A DNA stretch of 57,654 nucleotides from Mesostigma viride. Lineage: Eukaryota > Streptophyta > Mesostigmatophyceae > Mesostigmatales > Mesostigmataceae. This document shows, in pieces, positions 1 through 12,439 of this stretch. The DNA lies in contig RPFO01001256.1 of the NCBI GenBank assembly GCA_009746045.1, forward strand, positions 1-57,654, written 5' to 3'. The notes under the pieces were generated by a model. The model saw only the letters and a program-made list of their open reading frames with translations, was not told the origin of the DNA and ran no database searches. Within the stretch, counting starts at the first letter, position 1. Each line of letters begins with the position of its first letter. Both the position numbers and the translations under genes were made by a program.

Positions 1-752
1 TGTGTACATTGTGTGGGCAGTTGCCCCTCTGAGCCGCGGTGGATGTACGTGTGTGTGCATGCCGGCAATTGCGTGCATGGGATGTGTACGTGTGTGTGCA
101 GCAGCCCCTCTAGCTGCGCGTGGTGTGTACATGTGAGTTTGCCGTCGCCCCAAGCGTGCATTTTGTGTGTAAGTGTGTGTGCAGCCGCCCCTTGCGTGCG
201 CGGTGTAGGTACGTGTGTGTGCAGCCGGCCCTTGCGTGCGCGTGTATGTACATGTGTGTGCACTCGCCCCTTGCGTGCATGGTGCATGTATGTATGTGTG
301 TGTGCAGCCGCCCCTTGCGTGCGCGTGGATGTACGTGTGTGTGCAACCACCGCTTTCGTGAGCGGTGTATGTACATGTGAGTGCCGTCGCCCCAAGCGTG
401 CATTTTGTGTGTAAGTGTGTGTGCAGCAGCCCCTTGCGTGCGCGGTGTATGTACGTGTGTGTGCAGCCGCCCGTGGTTGCGCGGTGGATGTACATGTGAG
501 TGGAGCCGGTCCTTGCGTGCGCGGTGTATGTACGTGTGTGTGCAGCCGCCCCTTGCGTGCGTGGTGTGTGTACATGTAAGTGCAGCCGCCCTTGCGTGCG
601 CGGTGTATGTACGTGTGTGTGCAGCCGTCCCTTGCTGTGCGCGGTGTGTGTACGTGTGTGTGCAGCCGCCCCTCGCGTGCATGGTGAGTGTAAGTGTGTG
701 TGCAGCAGCCCCTTGCGTGCATGGTGTGTACGTGTGTGTGCAGTTGCCCCTT
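1..752. repeat. 40-bp GT-rich minisatellite, left part
   Basis: Tandem units of about 40 bp of the form TGTATGTACGTGTGTGTGCA followed by GCCGCCCCTTGCGTGCGCGG, with unit variants (GTTGCC for GCCGCC, TGGATG for TGTATG). It is open in several frames on both strands, which is a by-product of a unit length not divisible by three and a lack of stops; it has no coding character. The same array with the same orientation resumes at 11391, so this is one array split by an insertion. Confidence 0.95.
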
Positions 753-807
753 CACTATACTTTTCGTCCGAGGGTAGTAAAAATGATCCGAGGCGTAAAT
801 TACGAGG
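753..807 (+). repeat. left terminal inverted repeat
   Basis: Begins CACTATACTTTTCGTCC and matches the reverse complement of 11336-11390 at 54 of 55 positions. Beyond it the two ends diverge, although both keep TTACGAGG-type words. Confidence 0.9.
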
Positions 808-1259
808 TCTTATCTTACTACCTAGATACGAGGCGTGAGATCCAACGCCGTAATCATTACTACCTATCATCCTACGTGGTAATTTTACTAGCCGTAAGTA
901 AGAGTAACGTTACGACTGCACATCTTTGGTAGTACATTACCGACAGAGTAAATTACCGCGACGGGTCTTGGTTGGTAATCTACCACCTGTAGATTAGGTG
1001 CCAGTGATCCGATGCTGTAAGATACGTTTCAGTAAGTTACTTCGGGGATCTTTGCCTGTACACGGCCAGATGGATAATTATATTGTAATGGAGAAGTGGG
1101 AGAACGTGCGTGTCTATTAGCAAATGCAGCGAAATATAAAAATGTAGTTATCAGCCTTTTTCGCCTATTCAGCAGTTGTCGTTGTCGGCCGTTGTCATTA
1201 AGCGGCTATAGATTATGTGTGCTGGGGCCGGTGAAAAGACGCTAGCAAAGTTCGTCTGA

Positions 1260-2370
1260 ATGGCGTCCAATAGAGGGGATTTTATTCTTAGTGGATTGTT
1301 GGACGAGGAGAAGGCGAGGTTGCTGGCGGAGAATGCGAAAGAGCAGAGGGAAGCAGCGGAAGCCGTGCGTGGAAGATGAGGTAACGGGATGGAGTGTGGG
1401 CCCTGGCTTCTGGTTATGAAATGATGGCGGTTGCAGGCCAGCCGTGCTCGCTGGTAATGGGTGCGTGGTGTTGAAATCCAAGTTCTGCGCGTATTCTGTT
1501 TTTTGGTCAATGATTGAAGGGATGTCGCCTTGTTTTATTTTTGTGCATCTGCGTCCCGTCGTGACTGCCTCGTCATGGACGCCCAGGGGTAGAAGTTCGA
1601 ACGAGGGAATGATTTTTCAAACGCCTGGATATGTTATGATAGTACGAATAAATGGTAATGGGTAGAGGCGGCCAAAATTTTGTTGGAAGTGTGCCAACGC
1701 CGCACATACGACTTGAACAACCCTAGGTATCTTAGGAAAAGGAAACACGGATACGTCGGAGTGGAGGAAGAGGAAGACGATGACGATGGTGAAGACGGAG
1801 AGGTTTACAATGGAGGCCTTGAGAATGGGGAGACATTGAAGCAGGAGAGCAGGGTAGCGGTGAGTGGCCCGTCATGAATTACATTGTGGTTGCAGTTGTT
1901 AGCGAGGCGTGTTGATTGCTTCTTGCCGCGGGTAATCGCTAGCGTGCATAACCTTCTTTTTTCAACAGGTGTTCTGGTGCATTGACTGCCGCAAAGCAAT
2001 TCATGGGACTGATTATGTGCCTATCATGCCGTTTGGGAATCATACATTGCCAACATTTCGTGTTTAGAAGGCGCGCCTTCAGAAGCATATTCAGCACCGC
2101 ACGAGCCAGGTGCTGAAGGCGTGCTTGGAGAGGAAGGGGTATAAAGTGCGCATGACCGCATCGAAGAAGAAGAAGCAGCAGGAATCGGGCAAGACCATGA
2201 TAACCGAGCCAGGATTGGCTTTCGTGCATGCAGTACATGGTGCGGCGCAGGCAGTGAATGCTGCATCGATTGCAGCGGTGCAGCCTGTGGCCATGGCGGT
2301 GCAGGGCGCGGGTCCTGAAGTGTGGGCGTTGGCGAAGCAGATTCACGATGCTGTCATGGCCACGTTGTGA
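1260..2370 (+). pseudogene. three-exon gene with Cys2/His2 (BED-like) finger, one in-frame stop
   Basis: Proposed exons are 1260-1364, 1668-1859 and 1969-2370, joined by GTGCGT/TAGAG and GTGAGT/AACAG splice sites, all phase 0. Exon 1 starts at ATG 1260 and encodes a charged, helix-prone N terminus. Exon 2 has an acidic stretch (about residues 67-80). Exon 3 has C103-x2-C106 and H139-x2-H142, a spacing like BED zinc fingers of transposon-related proteins, then a lysine run (about 165-168) and an alanine-rich tail. A TAG at 2065-2067 (residue 132) falls inside the finger; sequence on both sides is in one frame, so a single CAG to TAG change would explain it. It lies inside the CACTA-like element. 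Function is not assigned; a DNA-binding accessory protein of the element is one possibility. Confidence 0.4.
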
Positions 2371-3155
2371 AGCCAAGGAATGGGTGTTGGTTCCAGTCAG
2401 GTGCCTCGCCCGGAGGAAGCTTTTCTGCTGTAAGCAGAGGTGCGGCATCAAGCATTTGCAATCGCCATGAGAGCAGTGGAGATGTCAGCGGCATGAAGCA
2501 TTTGCAATCGCCATGAGAGCAGTGGAGATGTCTGCGGCATTGGGAGATCTGCAGACAATTGCAGGAGGACATTGTGCGGTACGCTTGTAGGGTGTAAGCT
2601 GTGTTGTTCCGCTCGCTAATGGACATGTGCCCCTGTAACCTCTTCCAGGCTAGTATCTGCTATCCACCTCTTCAGGCTTGAAAAGTAAATTGCTGTACGG
2701 TTCACAATTGGCATGGCTTGACATGCACGCGTCCTTGACTGTGGTCTGCATGGGTTTGGGGTTTAGCGGTTTACATCAGACTCTGCTGTGTATCTGCTTA
2801 ATCAGCCGACGTGTCACATGGGGACAGCAACGGCGCTGGGATGCAGCCCGGTGTGAATGCGAGTAAGGTACGCGCTGGCATGCATGGCGGATGGGGCGTG
2901 GAAGCCACGACCCACGTTTTTGTGTGTGCACGGGGGGCTAGGGGGCAAGTCGTTGTGTTGCTGCCATCCATATGGCCATGGATATGCGGGAAGCTTTCCC
3001 TGTACCCATACTTAATGATGCATGGACTGGTTGTGACAGCCAAGGGTTTAGCTGTCGTGGGTTTGCTGAGTGATCATGGCAGTCTGCTAGGCTGGTGCTA
3101 GAACAGCCATAGCGCGGTTACTGCTATGTCTTGCCCGTGCTAACTGATGCTGCAG
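2371..3155. other. no supported gene
   Basis: Contains a short direct repeat at about 2450-2530 (a CAATCGCCATGAGAGCAGTG-type segment repeated with about 53 bp spacing). I see no ORF with coding character. Confidence 0.5.
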
Positions 3156-3284
3156 CCATGCGTGGAGCGCGAATCGTCCCGTGAGGAGAAGGAGGAGGCG
3201 GGGCCGGTGCACCCATGGGCAGGGCCGGAGAAGAAGGACGCGGAGCACCCAGTGTGGGAGAAGGAGAAGGCGGGGAAGCACTGA
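3156..3284 (+). CDS. candidate terminal exon, charged 42-residue peptide
   Basis: After an acceptor GATGCTGCAG a phase-0 frame reads 42 codons rich in Glu, Lys and Pro and ends at TGA 3282-3284. Phase 0 and the strong acceptor agree with the other exons of this window, and it lies 0.8 kb downstream of the three-exon gene, so it could be an alternative last exon. There is no homology I recognise and the composition is low-complexity, so it may be chance. Confidence 0.2.
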   Translation, partial: PCVERESSREEKEEAGPVHPWAGPEKKDAEHPVWEKEKAGKH

Positions 3285-4142
3285 AGCTCCACCCCATGTC
3301 AGGCCTCTAGTATAGGTGCCAGTTAACTAAACCCATGCACGTGCAGGTTGTAGCTCAGAATGTATTTAAAATCATATGCCCCTTTTCAGGTATATGTGTA
3401 ACAGTGACTCCCAACGGATATATGTTCCTAATTTATTAAATTCTTACTGAATAATTGTTGTCTTTATGAACCCATGAAGAGCAAAGCCCGGTGGGGAGTA
3501 CATGTAACGCATTACCACGAGAAGGGGTCCCCACACCGCATTTCTTCGCTCTCTGTTCCTATGCAGAACAAGAAGAGGTGGAAGACCAATGTCCCGGCTC
3601 ACACGCCAGCCCATGTGGGTAAGCCCCCTCCCCCAAAGCGGAAGGGGCGCTTTGGGGAGAAGTGTAGTGAGGATTTTGTAGACTAGATAGCTTAGAGTTA
3701 GCTTATTTCGATGTTGCGGCTTGACCCACCTCTACCCATTCAGCAAGGAATATGCATGTGCTGCATGATCTCCCAACGGAGGCATGTTATAATTTTATTT
3801 GATTCTTTAATGTAGTGTCTTGGGGCATGATGCAGATGAGATTTGTAACTTCCGTGTAATTATGTTTCTAAAGAGATTAGCATAGTACTCTAAACATGCC
3901 CATGCGCATGACACGCAAGTACTAACTTACTTACACCAGACCTGGCAATAAACAAGCATTGATGGGATGGACCCAGCGATACATAATGGGCGTGCATGCG
4001 TAAAAAATATACACTATGCATGGCCCAATGGGCATGCATTCAAATAATTACAAATGAAGGCCGCCATGAGAGCACTGAAGCTAAACCAGACCGGGCCACA
4101 ATTAACCCTCCAGCACCAAAGTTCCACTGCATCATGTAAGAC
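3285..4142. other. AT-rich spacer with dispersed ACTCCCAACGG words
   Basis: No gene is seen. Two short related segments (about 3409 and 3767) read CTCCCAACGG followed by AT-rich sequence with TTTATT. They belong to the dispersed family described at 5228-5380. Confidence 0.5.
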
Positions 4143-5008
4143 AAGCCATCCATCCATCCATCCATCCATCCATCCATCCATCCATCCATCCATCCATCCA
4201 TCCATCCATCCATCCATCCATCCATCCATCCATCCATCCATCCATCCATCCATCCATCCATCCATCCATCCATCCATCCATCCATCCATCCATCCATCCA
4301 TCCATCCATCCATCCATCCATCCATCCATCCCATCCATCCATCCATCCATCCATCCATCCATCCATCCATCCATCCATCCATCCATCCATCCATCCATCC
4401 ATCCATCCATCCATCCATCCATCCATCCATCCATCCATCCATCCATCCATCCATCCATCCATCCATCCATCCCATCCATCCATCCATCCATCCATCCATC
4501 CATCCATCCATCCATCCATCCATCCATCCATCCATCCATCCATCCATCCATCCATCCATCCATCCATCCATCCATCCATCCATCCATCCATCCATCCATC
4601 CATCCATCCATCCATCCATCCATCCATCCATCCATCCATCCATCCATCCATCCATCCATCCATCCATCCATCCATCCATCCATCCATCCATCCATCCATC
4701 CATCCATCCATCCATCCATCCATCCATCCATCCATCCATCCATCCATCCATCCATCCATCCATCCATCCATCCATCCATCCATCCATCCATCCATCCCAT
4801 CCATCCATCCATCCATCCATCCATCCATCCATCCATCCATCCATCCATCCATCCATCCATCCATCCATCCCATCCATCCATCCATCCATCCATCCATCCC
4901 ATCCATCCATCCATCCATCCATCCATCCATCCATCCATCCATCCATCCATCCATCCATCCATCCATCCATCCATCCATCCATCCATCCCATCCATCCATC
5001 CATCCATC
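4143..5008. repeat. (ATCC)n tetranucleotide microsatellite, 0.87 kb
   Basis: Uninterrupted CATC/ATCC repeats with a few single-base slips (CATCCC at about 4328, 4470, 4796, 4868, 4897 and 4987). Reading frames of about 300 codons arise on both strands (Met-Asp-Gly-Trp or Ser-Ile-His-Pro repeats) only because the unit lacks stops. Confidence 0.98.
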
Positions 5009-5227
5009 GGGGTATAGTCCTAGTACAGCCATGCTACGTCCTGGCTATGATGAGATTACTTGCCCACGCTCCTAGTGTTATGCCATGCTCACATGAGTCT
5101 TATTGCACCCACAGATTGCCGGATCGTTAGCGTGTCCGTTTAGCTAGCGTTCCCGAATGCAGCTGTGGCATGCCTTAGGCATGAAGGAGTGGGGGTCTCT
5201 GCCCTTTCTCCTGTTGTGCACACACAG

Positions 5228-5380
5228 GGATTAAAAGCACTTCGGTGCTCCGTGACTCCCCAACGGAGCACGTGTTTAATAATTAATTAATGAATGAATC
5301 GGGGTTAACTAATGCTCCTTGACTCCCTAATGGGGGCATGAGTTTAATAAATGAATTAAGTAGTTAGTTAATAATCAGGT
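5228..5380 (+). repeat. dispersed GACTCCCCAACGG ... TAATTAATTAATG element
   Basis: The segment at about 5246-5300 (CCGTGACTCCCCAACGGAGC then TTTAATAATTAATTAATG) recurs in inverted orientation at 57364-57425, and weaker direct copies lie at about 3409, 3767 and 5313. Each copy has an AACGG core followed by a TTAATAAA-like AT-rich tail, so it may be the 3' end of a retroposed or transposed family. Confidence 0.5.
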
Positions 5381-6469
5381 TGATTCAGATGAGGTCTGTG
5401 CTGGTTCCTTGTGGACTGGCCAGCCAGGGAGATATCTTCTTACATGGTCAGGCCCTTGCCGACCATGTAACAACCTGTTAGGCGACGCAGTGGCCAACAT
5501 TGGACATACCGCCATATGTTTGTCTCCGCGATATGATTTTAGCTGACATGCAGAGCACAGACACTGTTGGCGTCATCCGCTCAACCCCTCTTATTCACAT
5601 GGGACCTCGGATATGTAGGATTAGTAGCGTTGCCCAGGCGGACATTGTCAAAGACTACGACCCCCCAGTTGTGGGTCCTAGGAAATTTAACAAGCATGAT
5701 TGTCTCCTTGTTGATAGGCATTAATTCATCCTTGATGATAGGCATTGCTTGCGTGCAAGATTAGCTCGAGGCCCATATTTTAGACTACTAGCTGAGCTGT
5801 GGACATACATGTAGTTATTGACGTCTTGACGGATATTGACGTCTTGGGGACTTCCACTATATCTTCTTTGGGGAATTCAGAGATCCCGGTCCCCCAACAT
5901 GGACATGAGACTAATTAAAATCAATTAATCAATGTCATGAATAGAGCGCGTTCATGACGTTCAGTCATGAACAGAGCCTAACCTTAAACACATAAGAAAA
6001 CAATTATGGCGGGCCATGTGACCAATGTAAGAAGCTTAGCCCCCAAACATATTGTTGTCTCACGTAATGAATCACTTGCTGATCAACAAATCGATGGTTA
6101 TCTCATAGGCACAATGTACCTCTGACCATCATTGCTGGCCCATGCATGCATGCACCAATGGCAGCCTACATGACACATACATCGCTTATTTGCCATGTAA
6201 AAAATGCGACAAAGTGTCCATATAGGTACTCATAGATTAGCACAAATTCCTTAGCACGATGTGGACAACTTTACTTAACGGTGAAAGCCTGTCTCGCCCT
6301 TATTGCCTTGAGGGTTCCCGGCGATAGGTCCTGTCTGTTGGTCGACATTTTTCTTTTGCAGCTGGCCATCGTCGGTAGGTATGAATGATCTCGATGCTAG
6401 CAATTACGATGATGATACCCGAGGTAGTCTATACCTAGGATCGAGAGCTTCTTCTTGTATGGCAATGCC
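5381..6469. other. no supported gene
   Basis: Unique-looking AT-rich sequence inside the CACTA-like element. Short ORFs (for example 5500-5724) lack splice signals or recognisable motifs. Confidence 0.5.
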
Positions 6470-6668
6470 GGCAGTTAACTATTACTCCGAATAAAGAGTT
6501 AAGAGGTTGGCCCTCGGCAGTCGGCATGGCGATCACGGAGCGATGACGGGGCGATGACGGGGCGATGACGGGGCGTTGACGCGCGTGATGAATAGGATCT
6601 GTTTGACAGGCGGCGGCTATTGGTAATATAGATTGTTGATTAAGAGAAGAGTTTAGATGTTGGCCCGT

Positions 6669-6703
6669 GGGCGATGACGGTGACGGCGTCACCGTCATCG
6701 CCC
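6669..6703. other. perfect hairpin, 17-bp arms, 1-nt spacer
   Basis: GGGCGATGACGGTGACG, one G, then its exact reverse complement. First copy in the 290-bp tandem repeat. Confidence 0.9.
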
Positions 6704-6943
6704 TCGACGGGCGTCATGAATACGACCTTTTTGATATGCGGCGGCTATTGGTAATATAGGTCGTTGACTACTACTCCGAATACAAATGTAAAGAGGTTGG
6801 CCCTCGGCTGGCTCGGCATGGCGATCACGGGGCGATGACGGGGCGATGACGGGGCGTTGACGCGCGTGATGAATAGGATCTGTTTGATAGGCGGCGGCTA
6901 TTGGTAATATAGATTGTTGATTAAGAGAAGAGTTTAGATGTTG

Positions 6944-6997
6944 GCCCGTCGAGGGCGATGACGGTGACGGTCGTCACCGTCATCGCCCTCGACGGGC
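6944..6997. other. perfect hairpin, 26-bp arms, 2-nt spacer
   Basis: Left arm 6944-6969 and right arm 6972-6997 are exact reverse complements separated by GT. It is the longer version of the hairpin at 6669, which has lost a few bases in its left arm. Confidence 0.95.
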
Positions 6998-7179
6998 GTG
7001 ATGATAAGCCCATGTTTGATATGCGGCAGCTATTGGTAGTATAGGTCGTTGACTATCACTCCGAATAAAGAGTTAACAGGTTAAGGCCCTCGGCCGGGCG
7101 ATGACGGGGCGATGACGGGGCGTTGACGCTCGTGATGAATAGGACCTGTTTGATAGGCGGCGGCTATTGCTAATATATA

Positions 7180-7640
7180 GGTCGGATATTTGTGTACCAC
7201 CCCCCTCCTTCCCGCGGCAGGTACGCAGCGACCCGCTGTTGCATGTCCTGGCTGCAATTGTGTATCACTTGTACGGTATTTGTGTATCACTTGTAGCGTA
7301 TTTGTGTATCACTTGTCCTCCTTCCCACGGCAGGTACGCAGCGACCCGCTGTTGTCCTGGCTGCAATTGTGTATCACTTGTACGGTATTTGTGTATCACT
7401 TGTAGCGTATTTGTGTATCACTTGTCCTCCTTCCCACGGCAGGTACGCAGCGACCCGCTGTTGTCCTGCCTGCAATTGTGTATCACTTGTACGGTATTTG
7501 TGTATCACTTGTAGCGTATTTGTGTATCACTTGTCCTCCTTCCCACGGCAGGTACGCAGCGACCCGCTGTTATACTGGCGGTATTTGTGTATCACTTGTA
7601 GCGTATTTGTGTATCACTTGTACGGTATTTGTGTACCACC
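7180..7640. repeat. about 108-bp tandem repeat with nested 24-bp subunits
   Basis: Four copies of a unit with CACGGCAGGTACGCAGCGAC, CCGCTGTTGTCCTGGCTGC and three GTATTTGTGTATCACTTGTA subunits. The open frame across it repeats Tyr-His-Leu and Cys-Ile-Thr words and is not evidence of a gene. Confidence 0.9.
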
Positions 7641-9484
<1,844 letters not shown>

Positions 9485-9885
9485 CAGCTTGCAAACGGCA
9501 AGGGCAAGCACCCGGGTAAGAGCAAAGGCAACCGCACGAGCAAAGGAAAGGGAAACTGGAAGAGCAAGCACAAGGCCAAGGAAAGGACAAAGGCACTTGT
9601 GCTTGCCAAAAGGGCAGGCTCAAGGGAAATGACAAGGGCAAGGGCAGGGGCAGGCACAAGGGAAGCGGATAAGGGCAAGGGCAGGCGCAAGGGAAAGAGA
9701 TTAGGACAAGTCAAGCACGAGGGAACGGACAAGGGCAAGGGCAGGCACAAGGGAAAAGATGAAGACAAGGGCAGGCACTAGGGAAAGGATGAGGGCAACG
9801 GCAAACACTGGGGATCAAAGGATAGGGGCAAGGGCAGATGCTAGGGTAACAGTTAGGGCAAAGGCAGGCACAAGAGAAGAATAAG
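9485..9885. repeat. degenerate GGCAAG/GGCACAAG purine-rich repeat
   Basis: Irregular repeats of AAGGGCAAGGGCAGGCACAA type. The 99-codon Lys/Gly-rich frame at 9482-9781 is what such a repeat gives and is not called as a gene. Confidence 0.75.
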
Positions 9886-10124
9886 GGGCCGTGAAGTATA
9901 AGTGGAAATGCGGGTGGCGACATGGGGTTCGATCGGGCCTGCTGATGCAAATGCAGATTTCAACTGCAGTGACAAACACAAGCGTAGTCATAGGCAACGA
10001 CAAATTCCTTGCATGCGTGCCTTGCTCTTCACCGGCTGGCTCGTTTGCTAGTTGTCTAACAGTTTCTACCGATAAACATCACTTGCCATTGTTAGGTCTG
10101 CCTTGCTGCCGTGCTAGTGGGTAG

Positions 10125-10355
10125 CTGGGTGATCGTGCTTGTTCCTTGTCAAGGGAGGGATGCATGTGGAGTAGGTGGGTGGGTGTGCTTGTTCCTTGCC
10201 AAGGAAGGGATGCACAAAGGTTAGATAGGTGCACGTGCTTGTTTCTTGTCAAGGAGGGACGCACAAAGGGTAGGTGGGGGCACATGGTTGTGCCTCGTCA
10301 AGGGCGGGATGCACGAAGGGTAGGTGGGGGCATGTGGTTGGTCCTTGTCTTTTCA
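10125..10355. repeat. about 55-60-bp tandem repeat, 4 copies
   Basis: Imperfect copies containing CTTGTTCCTTGTCAAGG, GGGATGCAC and AAAGGGTAGGTGGG. Confidence 0.8.
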
Positions 10356-10500
10356 CCGCCCAAGCGATGGCGATGTAGCATGCATTATACATTTATTCGT
10401 GCATTAAAAATCACTTTCCTTACAAGCGGCCTTAGCCGACTCCATCTGCCGTTGCCATTTCTCCGTATTGCATTGTCCGGACACGGTTTTTGTGTCGCAG

Positions 10501-10737
10501 GTCTTCCCCGTAAAGGCACAAGCTGCCTGCGCGCGGAATTATGTGCAGACACCTCGGTTTCCAACACGACGGCTTCCCGCACATATCGAGCTCTGGATGT
10601 ACAACATCTTCCCCCGGCGCACTTGCTCCCGGATGGAGCTTCTGTGCGGTGCCGACATCCCCGGAGCTGTCCTGCGCACCGCATGGAAACAGTATTTCAA
10701 GCCACGAAGAGAAGCCACGAATTTGATATTGACTTGA
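10501..10737 (+). CDS. candidate terminal exon, 78 residues, unrecognised
   Basis: A pyrimidine-rich tract and the acceptor TGTGTCGCAG end at 10500, and a phase-0 frame follows to TGA 10735-10737. The peptide has mixed, protein-like composition (several Cys, Arg and aromatic residues, an Asn-Tyr-Val-Gln start and an Arg/Lys-rich end), unlike the repeat-derived frames around it. AATAATGAAA-type AT-rich sequence follows at about 10815. It lies 0.65 kb inside the right end of the CACTA-like element and could be the last exon of an element-encoded gene whose upstream exons I could not place. Confidence 0.35.
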   Translation, partial: VFPVKAQAACARNYVQTPRFPTRRLPAHIELWMYNIFPRRTCSRMELLCGADIPGAVLRTAWKQYFKPRREATNLILT

Positions 10738-11065
10738 TATTGTCGTCAGAAGACTTGATATGCTATTTTCTGTGAAGGCGTTGGATTTTTGTGCATGACA
10801 TGTAATCCTGCATTTAATAATGAAATTTTTTATGAAATAGGAACTCGTCTTGCATGAGCCTTGCTGCAAATGCCATTCATTTTTTTTCCCCCGGGTAAAT
10901 GGGTGTTAGAGGTTAGGTTGACCGAAATGATAAGTGAAATCAAAGTGAAATTCTGATAAGTGACATGCGTACTGCAATTCAGAACGACATAGCGACATGA
11001 TTGTAGTACCGGTAGTGTACGCGAGAAGCATACGACGTCGTAACCTACGGGACCGAGTACCGGGA

Positions 11066-11250
11066 TCGTAAATTACCAACTCGTAGATTACTACGTCGCA
11101 AATTACTACCTCGTACCTTACTACCTCGTAAATTACTACCTCGTACATTACTACCTCGTACCTTACTACCTCGTACATTACTACCTCGTACATTACTACC
11201 TCGTAAATTACTACCTCGTAAATTACTACCTCGTAGTTTACGACGTCGGA
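11066..11250. repeat. 15-bp subterminal repeats of the CACTA-like element
   Basis: About twelve copies of ATTACTACCTCGTAA with variants at two positions (TACCTT, TACATT). Degenerate versions in the opposite orientation occur just inside the left end (about 790-950), as expected for subterminal transposase-binding arrays. Confidence 0.85.
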
Positions 11251-11335
11251 TCTTACCTCGGATCTAATTCGTAACTTACGAGAAAGATCCGACCTCGTAT
11301 GTAAACCGTAAGAGTAAAAGCGGAGTAAATTACCA

Positions 11336-11390
11336 CCTCGTAATTTACGCCTCGGATCATTTTTACCACCCTCGGACGAAAAGTATAGTG
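11336..11390 (-). repeat. right terminal inverted repeat
   Basis: Ends ACGAAAAGTATAGTG and is the reverse complement of 753-807 with one mismatch. Confidence 0.9.
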
Positions 11391-12318
11391 TTGCGTTTGG
11401 TGTATGTACGTGTGTGTGCAGCCGGCCCTTGCGTGCGCGGTGTGTGTACATGTGAGTGCAGCCGGCCCTTGCGTGCGCGGTGGATGTACATGTGTGGGCA
11501 GTTGCCCCTTGCGTGCGCGGTGTATGTACATGTGTTTGCACTCGCCCCTTGCGAGCGCGGTGGATGTACATGTGTGTGCAGCCGAACCTTGCGTGCATGG
11601 TGTGTGTACCTGTGCGTGAAGTCGCTCCTTGCGTGCATGGTGTGTGTACGTGTGTGTGCAGCCGCCCCTTGCGTGCGCGGTGTAGGTACGTGTGTGTGCA
11701 GCCGCCCCTTGCGTGCGCGGTGTATGTACGTGTGTGTGCAGCCGGCCCTTGCGTGCATGGTGTGTGTACGTGTGTGTGCAGCCGGCCCTTGCGTGCGCGG
11801 TGGATGTACATGTGTGTGCAGTCGCCCCTTGCGTGCGCGGTGTAGGTACGTATGTGTGCAGCCGCCCCTTGCGTGCGCGGTGTATGTACGTGTGTGTGCA
11901 GCCGCCCCGTGGTTGCGCGGTGTATGTACATGTGTGTGCAGTTGCCCCTTGCGTGCGCGGTGTATGTACGTGTGTGTGCAGCCGGCCCTTGCGTGCGCGG
12001 TGGATGTACATGTGAGTGCAGCCGGCCCTTGCGTGCATGGTGTGTGTACGTGTGTGTGCAGCCGCCCCTTGCGTGCATGGTGTATGTACATGTGAGTGCA
12101 GCCGGCCCTTGCGTGCATGGTGTGTGTACGTGTGTGTGCAGCCGCCCCTTGCGTGCGCGGTGTATGTACGTGTGTGCGCACTCGCCCCTTGCGTGCGCGG
12201 TGTATGTACGTGTGTGTGCAGTTGCCCCTTGCGTGCGCGGTGGATGTACGTGTGTGTGCAGCCGCCCCTTGCGTGCGCGGTGTGTGTACGTGTATGTGCA
12301 GCCGCCCCTTGCGTGCAT
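11391..12318. repeat. 40-bp GT-rich minisatellite, right part
   Basis: About 23 copies of the same 40-bp unit, in the same orientation as 1-752, in strict 40-bp register. The long frames over it on both strands are repeat artefacts. Confidence 0.95.
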
Positions 12319-12439
12319 GTACATGTGTGAAGAAATAAGCAATAGTGAATGAAATAGTAAAAAGAAAATCATTCCAGCATATGTATGTACAAGTTTTTAG
12401 TAGTACACTATGACTATCGTCAAATATAACAATTTTCTA

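Larger units (their letters stand above)
6470..7150. repeat. about 290-bp tandem repeat with GATGACGGGGC tracts
   Basis: Two and a half copies of a unit that starts near GAGGTTGGCCCTCGGC (6504, 6796 and about 7076), has two to three GATGACGGGGC words, then CGTGATGAATAGGA and GGCGGCGGCTATTGG. Each full copy contains a strong hairpin (annotated separately). Confidence 0.85.

Noticed and set aside
4014-5130. Frames of 290-358 codons across the ATCC tract
   Set aside because: They follow only from a repeat unit without stops; equal frames exist on both strands.
10906-12372. 488-codon minus-strand frame
   Set aside because: Frame over the 40-bp minisatellite, subterminal repeats and TIR; no coding composition.
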